The translations under genes were made by a program, and so were the position numbers. This document shows, piece by piece, positions 1 to 9,738 of a stretch of DNA of 23,823 nucleotides. Below the pieces are notes generated by a model. It was not told where the DNA came from. It searched no databases and saw nothing but the letters and a program-made list of their open reading frames with translations. The DNA is from Didymodactylos carnosus. Taxonomy: Eukaryota; Rotifera; Eurotatoria; Philodinida; Philodinidae. The first letter of the stretch is position 1. Each line of letters begins with the position of its first letter. The DNA lies in assembly GCA_905250885.1 (NCBI GenBank), contig CAJNOQ010002544.1, forward strand, positions 1 to 23,823, read 5' to 3'.

Positions 1-678
1 AAAACCTTCCAAAAAAAATTTTGAAAAACTAAGTGGTACAAAATGTTTCAAATAATCCCCTGACATGTTTCTGATAGAAAAAATGCAATTCCATTGGGTG
101 CGGGAAACCTACCTTATCCGCCCTCCTGCTTTGTGGGACAAGTTCGTCACTTTTTTTTTGCTACATGCTTTCCAGAATGTCTCCCAATAAAAGGGAGGAT
201 TAAAATCAAAATCAAAGATCACTCCCACAAAAATGGCATAAACCCCACGGAATAACCCATATAGTAATGTCTCTCACAAGCTCAGACAATGATTTGATTT
301 TATCTGACATGAAAAATAGTATATATATGTATTACGATGAGCATATCGAACAGAGGATCAAGTTTCATTATCATTCTTGCTTTGACATAAGGTTAATCAA
401 AACATTTTTACATCAAATCCGATTGTTTCAGAGATAAAGTTCTTTCTAGAGATTTATCATGTCTTACAACTGCTTTGAAGTTCAGAAAAGTTCTATATAA
501 ATGAGGTCCTTATCAGATTGAAAAATCATACATTGCATCTTTTTCAGTTAGAAATAACTGCTTTTTTCACATTAAAAGTCACCCTTTTCTTCCAAAAAAA
601 AAAGCTAAAACCTTCGAGATTCTTCTTAAGAATATGATGGAATATTCTAGAAGAAGCTTCCAGAATATTTCATTATGG
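1..678. other. No recognisable gene
   Basis: AT-rich sequence upstream of the Tc1 relic. One 36-codon open frame runs from an ATG at about 85 to a TAA near 190 and resembles no family I know. I could not find a copy of the transposon's terminal inverted repeat here. Confidence 0.5.
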
Positions 679-686
679 TATAAATA
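679..686 (+). promoter_or_regulatory. TATA-like box of the Tc1 transposase relic
   Basis: TATAAATA lies 27 bases before the ATG at 713. Position and sequence fit a core promoter of the old transposase gene. It may be inactive now, as the gene it serves is broken. Confidence 0.4.
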
Positions 687-712
687 CGCGCGAAAGTTTT
701 TTAACTACTGTT

Positions 713-1718
713 ATGGCGCGTAGAAAGAGAGAACTTTGTGATGATCTTCGAAGTTTAATAATTAAACATTACCAAAACGCCGATTCTCAACGTGTTATTG
801 CGGCGAAAACATTTGTTTCTCGACCCACATTTCAATCTATAATTAGAAAATACAAACAAACGAAATGTATTCGCAACTTGGCAAGATGTGGCCGAAAGAG
901 GAAAACAACAGCAACAACAGATCGAATTATTTAACGTAAATTTAAAGCCGATCGACGAAAATCAGCGTCCAGTGTGAAAGCCGAGATTGATAATGAGTTG
1001 GGTATCACACTGTGTTCCAACACAATTCGTAACCGTGCACACGAAGCTGAACCGTTCGGAAGAGTGGCACCTAAAAAGCCATACGTCAACAAGGTCAACA
1101 GAGGAAGACATGTTCAATACGCCAAAAACATGCAGAAAAAACCTATTGACTTTTGGAAGTCAGTCATCTGGTCGGGCGAGTCCAAATTCAATCTTTTTGG
1201 AACTGACGGAAAGGTGATGGTGTGGACAACGCCGAAGGCGGAATTTAACCCTAAGTGTACTGTACCAACTGTCAAGTATGGTGGAGGTTCGGTGACAGTG
1301 TGGTCATGTATTACTCGTCAAGAAGTGGGTAAAATATGTATTTTGGATCGTATAATGGACCGATATTATTATCGCGATATTCTGAAACAAAAAGGGGAAA
1401 GAGAAGTGTCTTTATGCACGATAATGATCCCAAACATATCTCGGGTTTGGTGAAGAATTGGCTGCAAGAAAAGAAGATTAAAACATTACCCTGGCCTCCA
1501 TATTCACCGGACCTCAATCCAATTCATGATCTTTGGGATGAATTGGAACGTCGAATGAAAAACAAACAAGAGTTAGCAGACTTGTTAGTGGAGGAATGGG
1601 ACAATACTGAGCCGTGCTTCAGAAACTTGTTGATTCGGTTCAGTGGCGGTAGAGCCACTAGGCGTGATAAGGCTTGAGACTTACCAAATTTTGGCTCCGT
1701 CAGACTGAGCCTTACCAA
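713..1718 (+). pseudogene. Broken Tc1-family (IS630/Tc1/mariner) DD34E transposase
   Basis: A Tc1 transposase cuts and pastes its element at TA sites. The ATG at 713 opens a paired helix-turn-helix DNA-binding region (residues about 1-73), followed by a TAA stop at 932-934. The same frame then continues without loss to about 1390, so the stop is a point mutation. The frame shifts near 1385-1395 and the catalytic core resumes, with HDNDPKH and PYSPDLNPI motifs 34 residues apart (DD34E spacing). A further shift near 1615 is shown by a Tc1-like C-terminal LQKLVDSV in another frame, ending in a TGA near 1716. The first catalytic Asp is Gly (WSGE where the family has SDE), and the Glu after NPI is His. 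No intact terminal inverted repeats were found. The element cannot make its own active enzyme. Confidence 0.88.
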
Positions 1719-2927
1719 AAATTAGGAAGTAGAAATTGTTTTCCGATGCATTTTTGCATAGGACTTTGATTTCAAGGCTATACTTAAGAATATACTGAGC
1801 AAATTACAAAGCTATTCCATGTAATATTCGAGAAATATTGAACAAAATAACGCGTCAGTCATTTCTGCAGTAGGTTAGAATATGAACTCTCACTACAAAT
1901 CACGTAATGATTGAGAGTAAAATTTATTTTTCTCCGCAAAGCTACAACACATCAATTTGATTTTAACAGCATATATAGTCTATGCCTAATAGTATTTGCA
2001 TGAAAACTTTGAAGTGCATTCATACAATGGATTTAGAGAAAAATAAATTTTATTTTCAAACATTGTATAATATCTAGCTCGAGCATGCCAAAAAAATCAC
2101 AGGAAATTATATAATATTTGACAATAGGTGAGCCGCTTGACAACGAGCTCCTTGGTGCTTGTCTAACTGTAGTCAAGATCTTTTTCACTAGTCATACTTC
2201 CGTCAGATTACATTTTTCATTTACTGATATCACAGATACATTTCGCCTCTTAACTTCGTCCTGACTTATTGTTGTCAGTTAATTCTTTTTAGGTTTTCCA
2301 TAGGTTTTGAGCGAGTTTTCCAGAACCTCTATAGCAAATGGCTTTTTTGCGCTTGTATTGCATGAATGCATGCATGTGCCGCACATGTTCCTTAGATCCG
2401 TCACGACCGACAACCTGTAGCACAGTACCAATAAATTATTTAACGGTTAAACAGTGTTTAAGTAAAACGCATTTGACACACGGCTTGTCCACGTAACGCG
2501 ATACTTCGCTGATTAAGCTTTTAAAAAAATTTTCCATTGTGGAAGCGGTTCAAACAGAGCGCTTTTTCACGCTGATTACGAATCTCGTGTTCTTTTAAAA
2601 CAAAATTTTGGTTTTCGGCGAAAAAAACTGAGTTTAAGTTTTAAAAAAAGGTTAATTTCAATTTTCTGATCTAGAAATTTTGTCTCAAAAGTATAGAAAG
2701 TACACCAATCGATAGACAGTTAAATTCTCTACAAAATGGCTCATTTTATTTTGACAGTGAAGTTTTTCGCCGGGCACCAGGCTTTCCAGAGACTTCCAGG
2801 TTTCGGGCTATTTTCCAGTCGGGGTTTGAAGTTTAGGGTACCAGTTCGCCCGTAAATCGTGAGTACCTAGCAAGAGCTCTAGCTTTAATATTTTTCCAGA
2901 TAAGAGCGATTTAGTGTGTCAAAAATG
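1719..2927. other. No gene seen; AT-rich, one short inverted repeat
   Basis: Non-coding by eye. It holds a perfect 17-base inverted repeat (TAAAATTTATTTTTCTC at 1918-1934 against 2036-2052) about 100 bases apart. Near 2358-2390 there is a cluster of GCATGC/CATG palindromes. The stretch around 2755-2850 is richer in GC and may be transposon debris. Confidence 0.4.
1918..2052. repeat. Perfect 17-base inverted repeat pair
   Basis: Arms at 1918-1934 and 2036-2052 are exact reverse complements around a 101-base loop. It could be a miniature foldback element or a chance AT-rich match. No target duplication was recognised. Confidence 0.45.
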
Positions 2928-3046
2928 TCACAGCGTCACGCTTGGACAAGCCGCAGAATCAAAACTTATTTTCTCAAGACTGTTTTTTAGCATCACGATT
3001 TTCGCCAAGTGCAGAAATTCTCGATAACTGAGAAAGTCGGAGAAAG

Positions 3047-3275
3047 TTTCTTTTTTTGATTTGTAGATAATACCTATAGCTAGGACTTGACAGAGTCCGA
3101 GTTTTAAATTATGCTTCTGTTTTTTAGAAAAATGCGAATTTCTCAGCAACCTTCCAAGAAGTTTTCGGACTTTAGAGTTCTATTAAGCAGCAGAAATCAG
3201 TAAATGAGAAATTCAAAAATTGGGCTCTGTCAAGTCCTAACCATAGGTGTTTACTGCAGTACAAAGAAAGCCCGA
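3047..3275. repeat. Inverted-repeat element (MITE-like), arms about 70 bases
   Basis: The left arm (about 3047-3118) contains TAGGACTTGACAGAG. The right arm (about 3203-3275) contains the reverse complement, CTCTGTCAAGTCCTA. The flanking parts of the arms also pair, at roughly 70 percent. Open frames read out of the arms on opposite strands (3149 to 2928 minus, 3204-3545 plus) contain the same GLCQVL peptide. This shows they are mirror images of repeat DNA, not two genes. No clear target duplication. Confidence 0.6.
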
Positions 3276-4122
3276 GCTTTTTATTATTTGCGCCCTCCCA
3301 CGAACAGTTGCAAGTTTCGCCAGAAAGAAAAATTTCGTTATCATACTTTGACATGGTCAACATTTCGTGAAAGTTTGATTCAGATCAGTCTTACCTGGGC
3401 TAAAATAGGTTTGATCCAGGGGAGGGGCCTTAAAATCTTAGTTATTTTTATATCTAAGCGTTTATATTTTATGCCTCTTATAAAATGTGCAGCTAATGCA
3501 AAATTGGAGCAGATTTTATTTTTCGATTTATCATACATATTCTGATTAGTCTTGCTGAGCTGATCACGAATATTACCTTTAAAACCTTTAAAAGTCCTTT
3601 TTTCATCGAGAAAAACCTGAAATCCAATCGAGAAAATCTAAAAAATGACCTTTATCGTAGAATTGTTTTTTTTGAAGTTTTATTACAAGACGGAAGGTTG
3701 AAACTATTTTTGTCTGAATAAGCGTTGAAAACGATTTCTATTGAATATTAATTTTTAGAGTCGGTGGCCGGTTCAGAATTCAATATCACAAGGAAAGGCG
3801 AATCGAAATAATGCGCAAAAATATGCGTTTGTCTTAAAAATGAAAGTCACTGAAAACTAATAATTCTTGTTAACGAAAACGAAATGACTAACGGAACAAT
3901 ATAAACTCACTTTTTGATCAATCGCCTCCTATGTTTCTTCGATCCGTTCGTGTGGTGAATGATGCAATGTCGGGATATTCATGCATTCTTTCTCTCTGAT
4001 TCTCTTTCTCCAACCTTTTCTCGAGTTGCTTGACACGATGGCAACATCGTGTCTGATTTGTCGTTACAGATTCATTCTTTAACATGAATCGAACGGAGTA
4101 AGAATAAAATTCTTCGAAATAA
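3276..4122. other. No convincing gene; weak minus-strand open frame at its right end
   Basis: The plus frame that begins in the MITE arm stays open to 3545 but has no family motif. A minus-strand frame reading from 4166 to 3918 (82 codons) contains a charged, coiled-coil-like stretch (KQLEKRLEKEN). Its start lies inside the 215-base repeat, so an original N-terminus cannot be there. I do not recognise it. Confidence 0.35.
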
Positions 4123-4337
4123 TAAACATGTTTGCTATTGACTCTTTGTATTTTTTTCTGATACAATTAAAGCAAGTAAGCTATTTTTGTTTGAGCAGAT
4201 GAAACATCTTGCTTTCTTTTTGACGATCGGTCGCAGTTCATCTCAACGTACATGAGCTCTTTCATATGTTCAACTCTTATCAAGTTAAAAAGCAAAATTC
4301 TTTTGCTAGCCTGTTTTACATTTCAATTGTGAAATGA
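4123..4337 (+). repeat. Direct-repeat copy 1 of a 215-base foldback-element end
   Basis: Almost identical to 6573-6788; I see about three differences (one A/T, one A/G, one T in a homopolymer). It begins TAAACATGTTTGCTATTGAC and ends TTGTGAAATGA. In copy 2 the last 54 bases are the outer part of the foldback arm, so copy 1 looks like a solo or truncated end of the same element. The low divergence suggests recent movement or gene conversion. Confidence 0.85.
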
Positions 4338-4640
4338 ATCAATCACACACAGAAAAAATCAATCGCCGCAGCTACTTAAATCTTTTCCGGCTATTTCATC
4401 TTTTCTTTCTAATCTTTAAATAGCTACAACTATTTAAACATTGCGAGCACTATTTAATGAATCCTTGTAGCTGTTTAAAGCCCTAGACCTATTGAAAACT
4501 TTATAACTGTTTAAACAAGTGCTGTCTACGTATTTAACGTTATCGAGTCTTTTCGAGCAAAGGGTTGGTGAAAAATATCCAAAACGCAAATATTTTGCTC
4601 GAGGGTGAGGGTGCGGGTGAGAATGAAAAAATTGGCGAAT
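4338..4640. repeat. Cluster of TTTAAA motifs in a degenerate tandem array
   Basis: Between about 4375 and 4540 the motif (T)TTAAA recurs about seven times at 18-35 base spacing, several times preceded by TAGCTRY or AACTRT. Examples are near 4414, 4432, 4452, 4476, 4510 and 4531. It looks like a worn tandem repeat. No coding signal. Confidence 0.4.
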
Positions 4641-4880
4641 CGACACTGAGATGTGAACAAAGAATAATAACAAGAACGAGACGAACGAAGAGAAAAGCGA
4701 CGAAAAAAAGAAGAATGAACGAACGAACGAGAAGAGAATGGAAATGAGGAGATGAGGCGATGAAGAGGATCAGATACGAAGAGACGAGGAGATGAAGAGG
4801 AGTAGAGACGAGGAGAAGTAGCGACGATTGAAAAATCGACGATACTGGTAGAGATGAGACGAGAGAGAGAAGAGAGAGAC
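4640..4880 (+). repeat. Purine-rich low-complexity tract
   Basis: About 240 bases almost entirely A and G, with irregular GARGAGAYGARGAG repeats, ending in a GAGA run. A frame at 4565-4747 gives a Lys/Arg/Glu/Thr-rich peptide purely from composition, so it is not called as a gene. Confidence 0.6.
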
Positions 4881-5220
4881 TTTTTGTTTTGTTTTTTGAT
4901 GTTTATTTGTGAATGAAATTTGAATACAATAAATAACTTGAGCGAGGCGTTCCGAATGCTTCTTCAGGCTATGTCTTTTCCTTGATGTTACCTATCCTTA
5001 TATCCTTTCCTATCTTCTTTCCTGCCTAATTAACCATCTCTCTCTCTCCTTTTCCTATCTGCCTAACCTCTGGACTAATACAATGAACAACAATGAAGAC
5101 TAAAATGATGGCGGACGGTGACTGTTCGTTCGTTGTTGGATGGATGATCGTCGTTGCGAAACTATATCATCAGATCGCCAAGGGTGTTGGTGGAGCTAGT
5201 TTATCGGAATGTATTGAATT
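4880..5220 (-). other. Possible 3' tail of the minus-strand retroelement relic
   Basis: Read on the minus strand, this stretch ends in AAATAAAC followed by an A-rich tail (near 4905-4880). It is preceded by CCTGAAGAAGC..GGAACGCC (near 4968-4945), a motif style I associate with 3' regions of some retroelements. It lies downstream of the reverse-transcriptase fragment at 6023-5689 on the same strand, with an inverted-repeat element between them. The link is inference. No protein motif was found. Confidence 0.25.
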
Positions 5221-5574
5221 AGACGATGTGTAAGCTGTTTCTGGTTATCAAATTACTTTTTTTTCTGAAAAAACTTTTCATGAGCTTTCAAATCTGTATA
5301 GTTGCAAAGTGAAATTAAGAGACAGTCATCAATGCACTTAGAATCCGCAGTCCAATCTCTACCACGTTTGTTACTGGTTCACAGAAACAAATAAAAAATT
5401 TATCCAAAATTACTGTGATTGTTGCCATGTAAAACCTGTATGTTAGCACAAAAAATCGAAAGTGCGTAGATGATTACATCATTTTCACTTACAAACGCCT
5501 GAGTTTCAAGGCAAGAAGAATATTGAAATAAAATAATTAGCGTATTTCTATATCAAAAACAGCTTACACGTCTT
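5221..5574. mobile_element. MITE-like element with about 20-base terminal inverted repeats
   Basis: The left end AGACGATGTGTAAGCTGTTT matches the reverse complement of the right end (5554-5574, CAAAAACAGCTTACACGTC), apart from a 3-base gap and one substitution. The interior (about 310 bases) has no coding signal. A target duplication was not recognised, so the superfamily is unknown. Confidence 0.55.
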
Positions 5575-5688
5575 ATCTGTTTCAGTATTTCGGGTCATTT
5601 TCCGAACGTTTTTTTTATGGTTGGCGACTTGATGAATAATGAAACACACAAAAAAGAGTATCTGCTTCGCCTTTTTACTGTTCTTCTA

Positions 5689-6023
5689 CTAGATTTTTGA
5701 TGACACTTTTTGGTGGTTTTTATGAACAAGAATACGACGTAAATTATCCGTTAGTCTGTGTGCATAAATCACTGGTATATCACTGAGAGGTGTTTCCTCG
5801 AAAAAATCTCCTGCCAAATTTGATGAAACTTTGCTCCAAAACGTGCTAAACTCGGTGTATACGTAAAATGCACTAAAATATCCTTATCAAAATCTATCTT
5901 TCTCTTTTGTTTTTTATTAAAATCTGGAGCTAAAACCTTATCTCTAAAACTAGAATGCTCTTCGCTTAACAAACCTACTGAATTTCTTTGCTCTGTTAGC
6001 GTTTCAAAGACTAAAATGAGTTT
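5689..6023 (-). pseudogene. Reverse-transcriptase C-terminal fragment, Penelope-like (frameshifted)
   Basis: On the minus strand an open frame runs from 6023 to 5769 with a KVLAPDF...LVHFTYTPS...FHQIWQEIF pattern. At an A6 run (plus 5801-5806) the frame shifts, and the next frame continues to 5689 with TPLSDIPVIYAHR..DNLRRILVHK. The order F-H-Y-T, FH-x-x-W, then P-V-x-x-x-x-R-x-x-x-N-L resembles what I recall of the region after the catalytic core in Penelope-like and related reverse transcriptases. The catalytic YxDD part, an endonuclease domain and the start are absent. A stop lies at plus 6024-6026. A non-LTR or other retroelement is possible. Confidence 0.5.
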
Positions 6024-6026
6024 CTA

Positions 6027-6572
6027 CAGGTACACGAATCTCCTAATTTGACTAGAGCGCTCTAATTTTAGAGTTTCCTCCTGGTAAAAATTCTTGTGAT
6101 ATTAGGAGCTGATTTTGTTGATTTTGTAGAAGCTAGTAAAGTCAGATCTTTCTAAAGAGCAATGCGATCGGTAGTGCACAACAATTTTAAGAAGCGAGAA
6201 AATAGGTGAGGAAGGAAGCTACAGTAATCCTAGATTGCACATTTCACTAGAGGTAGTTTATGAAAAAGGATCGTCCAACGTGTTTTGGGCTAAACCCAGT
6301 TAATACTTTTTTTCCCAATGCCAAGTACTCTCCTTGTTCCACGGAGTGGTAGGATCTCTCCCAAACACTTGTTGACGATCCACATTCGGGTTATTCGGTT
6401 ATGTCAAAAAGAGACATTAGTCACGCCGCGGCTTTGACCGCAGTGCGGTAAAAACCAGCGTCCAGAGAAGGTGCAACACATTTCTAGTAAAACTAGCTAT
6501 CCGATTTTTTTATTAAGAGGCATTGCACAAGAGAAAGACAACCATTTCTCGGATATGCTGCTCCACGCGATC
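6027..6572. other. No recognisable feature
   Basis: Mixed-composition sequence. A short open stretch just left of the foldback element (about 6515-6570) is unremarkable. I see no tRNA-like or repeat structure in it. Confidence 0.4.
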
Positions 6573-6788
6573 TAAACATGTTTGCTATTGACTCTTTGTA
6601 TTTTTTTCTGATACAATTAAAGCAAGTAAGCTATTTTTTGTTTGAGCAGATGAAACATCTTGCTTTCTTTTTGACGATCGGTCGCAGTTCATCTCAACGT
6701 ACATGAGCTCTTTCATATGTTCAACTCTTATCAAGTTAAAAAGCAAAATTCTTTTGCTTGCCTGTTTTACATTTCAGTTGTGAAATGA
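6573..6788 (+). repeat. Direct-repeat copy 2 of the 215-base sequence
   Basis: Partner of 4123-4337 in the same orientation, about 2.45 kb away. Its last 54 bases (6735-6788) are the outer end of the foldback arm, and the same 54 bases occur inverted at the far end of that element. Three copies of this 54-base block therefore exist in the window. Confidence 0.85.
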
Positions 6789-7653
6789 GAGATTTTTCTT
6801 TCAAGACTGAATTTGTTTCCTCGTTTCTATCCTAAACAAAAGAATGAATTCTTCTGTCTTTCGTTCAGCAGAAACTGGAGGTCTTGTTGATACTTTTGGT
6901 TCATTCACTTCGGGTAAAGTATCTAAAAGAATTTATTCTTTTTGTAATGATAATGAACATATATAAAATATTTTATTGAACGTTTGAGAATAATGTTTTT
7001 CTTATCAGTGTTGCCATGAGAATCGATTCAGTCCGGAGAAAAAACATTCGATCGTTTCATTTTTATTTTAGTTGAAGTTTGACTGCTTTTTTTGTGTACA
7101 CGTCTCTCCTCAAACATATCTGCTGCTAAGTGAAAGTTGCTTTAGATGATTTCTGTTACTTTTTTCTAAATAAAAATAACGTTTGAAAAATAAAGTGACG
7201 ACGTTATTTTTCTCTTTCATTTTCTTCCTACCACTTTCACAACGACGTTAGAAGCATTGACAGATATACAATAACAACTGTTAAAAGGATCTTGTTGTTG
7301 GCAGGTATGAAAAGTTGGAAACTTTCATTCCGCATATTTGTTTACTTGACGACGAAAATAAGTCAGTGCTTGCTCTATCGTCATAGGCATCTAATGAAAA
7401 CATCGATCGTCAATTAAATATTTTATATATGTTCATTATCATTACAAAAAGAATAAATTCTTTTAGATACTTTACCCGAAGTGAATGAACCAAAAGTATC
7501 AACAAGACCTCCAGTTTCTGCTGAACGAAAGACAGAAGAATTCATTCTTTTGTTTAGGATAGAAACGAGGAAACAAATTCAGTCTTGAAAGAAAAATCTC
7601 TCATTTCACAACTGAAATGTAAAACAGGCAAGCAAAAGAATTTTGCTTTTAAC
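6735..7653. mobile_element. Foldback element with 245-base inverted arms
   Basis: The left arm at about 6735-6979 is the near-perfect reverse complement of the right arm at about 7411-7653, around a 431-base loop (6980-7410). The loop itself holds a smaller hairpin (AAAAATAACGT at 7172-7182 with ACGTTATTTTT at 7201-7211). No transposase is encoded, so it would need help in trans. On the left, homology with copy 1 extends 162 bases beyond the arm. The true element may start at 6573 with a truncated right end. No target duplication was recognised. Confidence 0.8.
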
Positions 7654-7692
7654 CGCAAAAAATTAAGGGTTCGCTTAGATCCCCTTTTTCAG

Positions 7693-7996
7693 AGGACACT
7701 TTGGACTATGTATCTATTAATAAAGATCGACCTATTTCTATGTCCGTTCTCAGAGATCCAAACTGGTTTTCTAAAGATTTGCTCAAAATCCGGTCTTTGA
7801 ATCTTTTAGAAAAATCATTTTTGCTTGTGGAAAGATGCGTACAGGTCTTGGCTATCGAGTAGTGGAAACCGCAGATCTCTATCTATCTTCTATGAAAAGT
7901 AACTCAAAAAGCAACCGTCTGCCTTGTATTTTGGAACGGATAGTAGTCGAAATGCAAAATCTTTCTGACATGTATTTTTATGTCGAGCTATATTAA
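7693..7996 (+). pseudogene. Frameshifted, unrecognised coding fragment
   Basis: A splice-acceptor-like CCCCTTTTTCAG (7681-7692) precedes an open frame that includes DPNWFSKDLL and LNLLEKSFLLVERCV and stops at TAG 7860-7862. From about 7832 a second frame is open (MRTGLGYRVVETADLYL, then LPCILERIVVEMQ) and ends at TAA 7994-7996. Both pieces have balanced, protein-like composition unlike the surroundings, and they join with one frame change. I do not recognise the family. It could be an exon of a host gene cut off by the foldback element directly to its left, or a bona fide two-exon piece with an unseen junction. Confidence 0.4.
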
Positions 7997-8842
7997 ATCA
8001 TTTATAACTAAGAACCGTTTAGAAGAAAAAAACCGTTACACAAAAACATAATTCTGTACAAAACGATTTTTTTCTCGTTGAAATAAACATTTTTGACCAT
8101 ATAGAGATATATTTGACAAGAAAATGATTTTTGGTCCAAAAAGTCAGATGTTTGGCTAACATAGAATAAAATGTCCACCGTATTATGCTGATGCTGACAA
8201 GATATTGTTTCCTGGGTCAAGCATAAGATCGTTGTCAGTTCAACAACATATAATTTCATCGGTTATTATAAAAAAATGTATGACATCATTAATAAAAATT
8301 TTATCTGATAGTTCTGCATGATAATATCTGTTTAAATTTACTAATCATAGGTAACCTGCCTCGTTCTCTATTACCCTGATTGTTTTTCACCTTATCGATG
8401 CGTATAGAAAAGTATGATCATAATTATTTCTCTTCTATATAAACTATAAAATATCTGCGTACATTATTATTGTGACAATAAGTAACGCGTGTTAGTTGGA
8501 TTCAATTACTGATGATATAAGGAGTATATCATAAAAAATTGCAGTCTTCGTATTTTTAGTGTTTCTGCTCTTTCCTGCAGTTTATCAAACTTATTTTTGT
8601 ACCAAAATATTCTTCATTCAGTTCTCTACAAAAAAATATATATTGACTGTTTTATTGTAAAATTCGAAGGTGGAAAAATGACACGAGCAAGTATCAAAAG
8701 AAATAAAATATAAGTTTTAAAAAATAGTTTGTTTTTAATTTTATTTGAATAAGACCCAAAATTATTGCTGTTCTCGCCCGATTCCCAAGAAATAAATCTA
8801 TGGATTTTGTTCGGGCTATTTTTCTCTTGTTCAGCACCAAAA
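7997..8842. other. No recognisable gene or repeat
   Basis: Very AT-rich. A minus-strand open frame (8259-8008, 83 codons) is rich in Phe, Leu, Ile and Tyr, as expected by chance from this composition, and shows no motif. A polypyrimidine-AG just before the hAT-like element (about 8817-8833) resembles a splice acceptor, with no coding frame attached. Confidence 0.4.
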
Positions 8843-9243
8843 CCTGAATCCTGGCTTGTGAACGGTCATTTTAAAAAAAAGAGGACAGAAGAGGATGTTC
8901 TAAATTTTTTTTCAGAGGATTAGTGTCGAAAAAAGAAGAAAAAAAAGAGGATTTTTTCCGATCTAAAAATGTATTGTAGGTCTTATAAGTATTAGTATGT
9001 TCGGAAGTGATAAGACACGGCACTGCTGAGATATTCACCTAATTTATTCACTATTTCACACACAAAAAAGCACACCTTGTTTCAGCCATCGTCCTGCAGA
9101 AATGTCCCTAGGATCCGTTTTTTCCAACCATGCCTGGCTAAGTTTCGTTTTATGTACCGGCATAAATATAAAGAATATATCTATAAAATAAGACATAAAC
9201 CACCTTTATAATTCAAAATAAAACATAAAATGAAATACATATA

Positions 9244-9678
9244 TGTAGAACTAGGCATGCACCAGTTAAAAACTGGTGTTAGGGCTTCCAGGAAAATTGT
9301 TATAAGTCACATATAAAGAATTACTCACAGTCGCCGAACCTCTCATTTTGTAGAAAAATGTTTGCTCTTGAAAATTCAACTGTGGAAAAAGATTTGAAGT
9401 AATTTCTAGCAAAAATGTGTAAGCATGCTAAAATGCACTAAATACAGGAAAAAAAACTGTTCGAACGGGTTTTTTTCTAACTTTAGTGCATTTTAGAATG
9501 CTCATATTTGTATCACAGATAACGTTGAATTTTTTATACTTATATAGGATTGTAGTTCAGACATTTCTCTATAAAATGACAGATTCCGTGACTCTAAGTA
9601 ATTCTTTATAGCCGACTTATAACAATTTTCATGGAAGCCCTAACACCAGTTATTAACTGTTGCATGCCTATGTAGAAC
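9244..9678. mobile_element. Palindromic hAT-like MITE with perfect 8-base target duplication
   Basis: The element proper is 9252-9670 (419 bases). It starts TAGGCATGCA and ends TGCATGCCTA, and is flanked by TGTAGAAC at 9244-9251 and 9671-9678. The ends contain a subterminal small palindrome (CCAGTTAAAAACTGG). The two halves pair nearly throughout, including the centre (GCTAAAATGCACTAAA against TTTAGTGCATTTTAG near 9428-9498). It is therefore close to one long imperfect hairpin. No coding capacity. It sits inside the left arm of the outer hAT-like element and is younger than that element. Confidence 0.85.
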
Positions 9679-9738
9679 GCATTCAGTCGTCATATATTAT
9701 GAAAAAAGGAAAAGTTGTATTTTATCTATTCTGCGTTC

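Noticed and set aside
974..1517. Frames overlapping the transposase in other registers (987-1217 plus, 1517-1311 minus)
   Set aside because: They are shadows of the Tc1 coding sequence.
520..1850. Terminal inverted repeats of the Tc1 relic
   Set aside because: Flanking CTTAAGAATA motifs (about 625 and 1783) are short, in the wrong relation and palindromic at the core. No convincing pair was found.
3204..3545. 113-codon frame as a gene
   Set aside because: Its first part is the arm of an inverted repeat, and the opposite arm encodes the same GLCQVL peptide on the other strand. No family motif is present in the rest.
4940..4970. Hammerhead-ribozyme-like CTGAAGA..GGAAC on the minus strand
   Set aside because: The core GAAA and stem II pairing do not fit the hammerhead consensus. 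The motif is only mentioned as a retroelement-tail hint.
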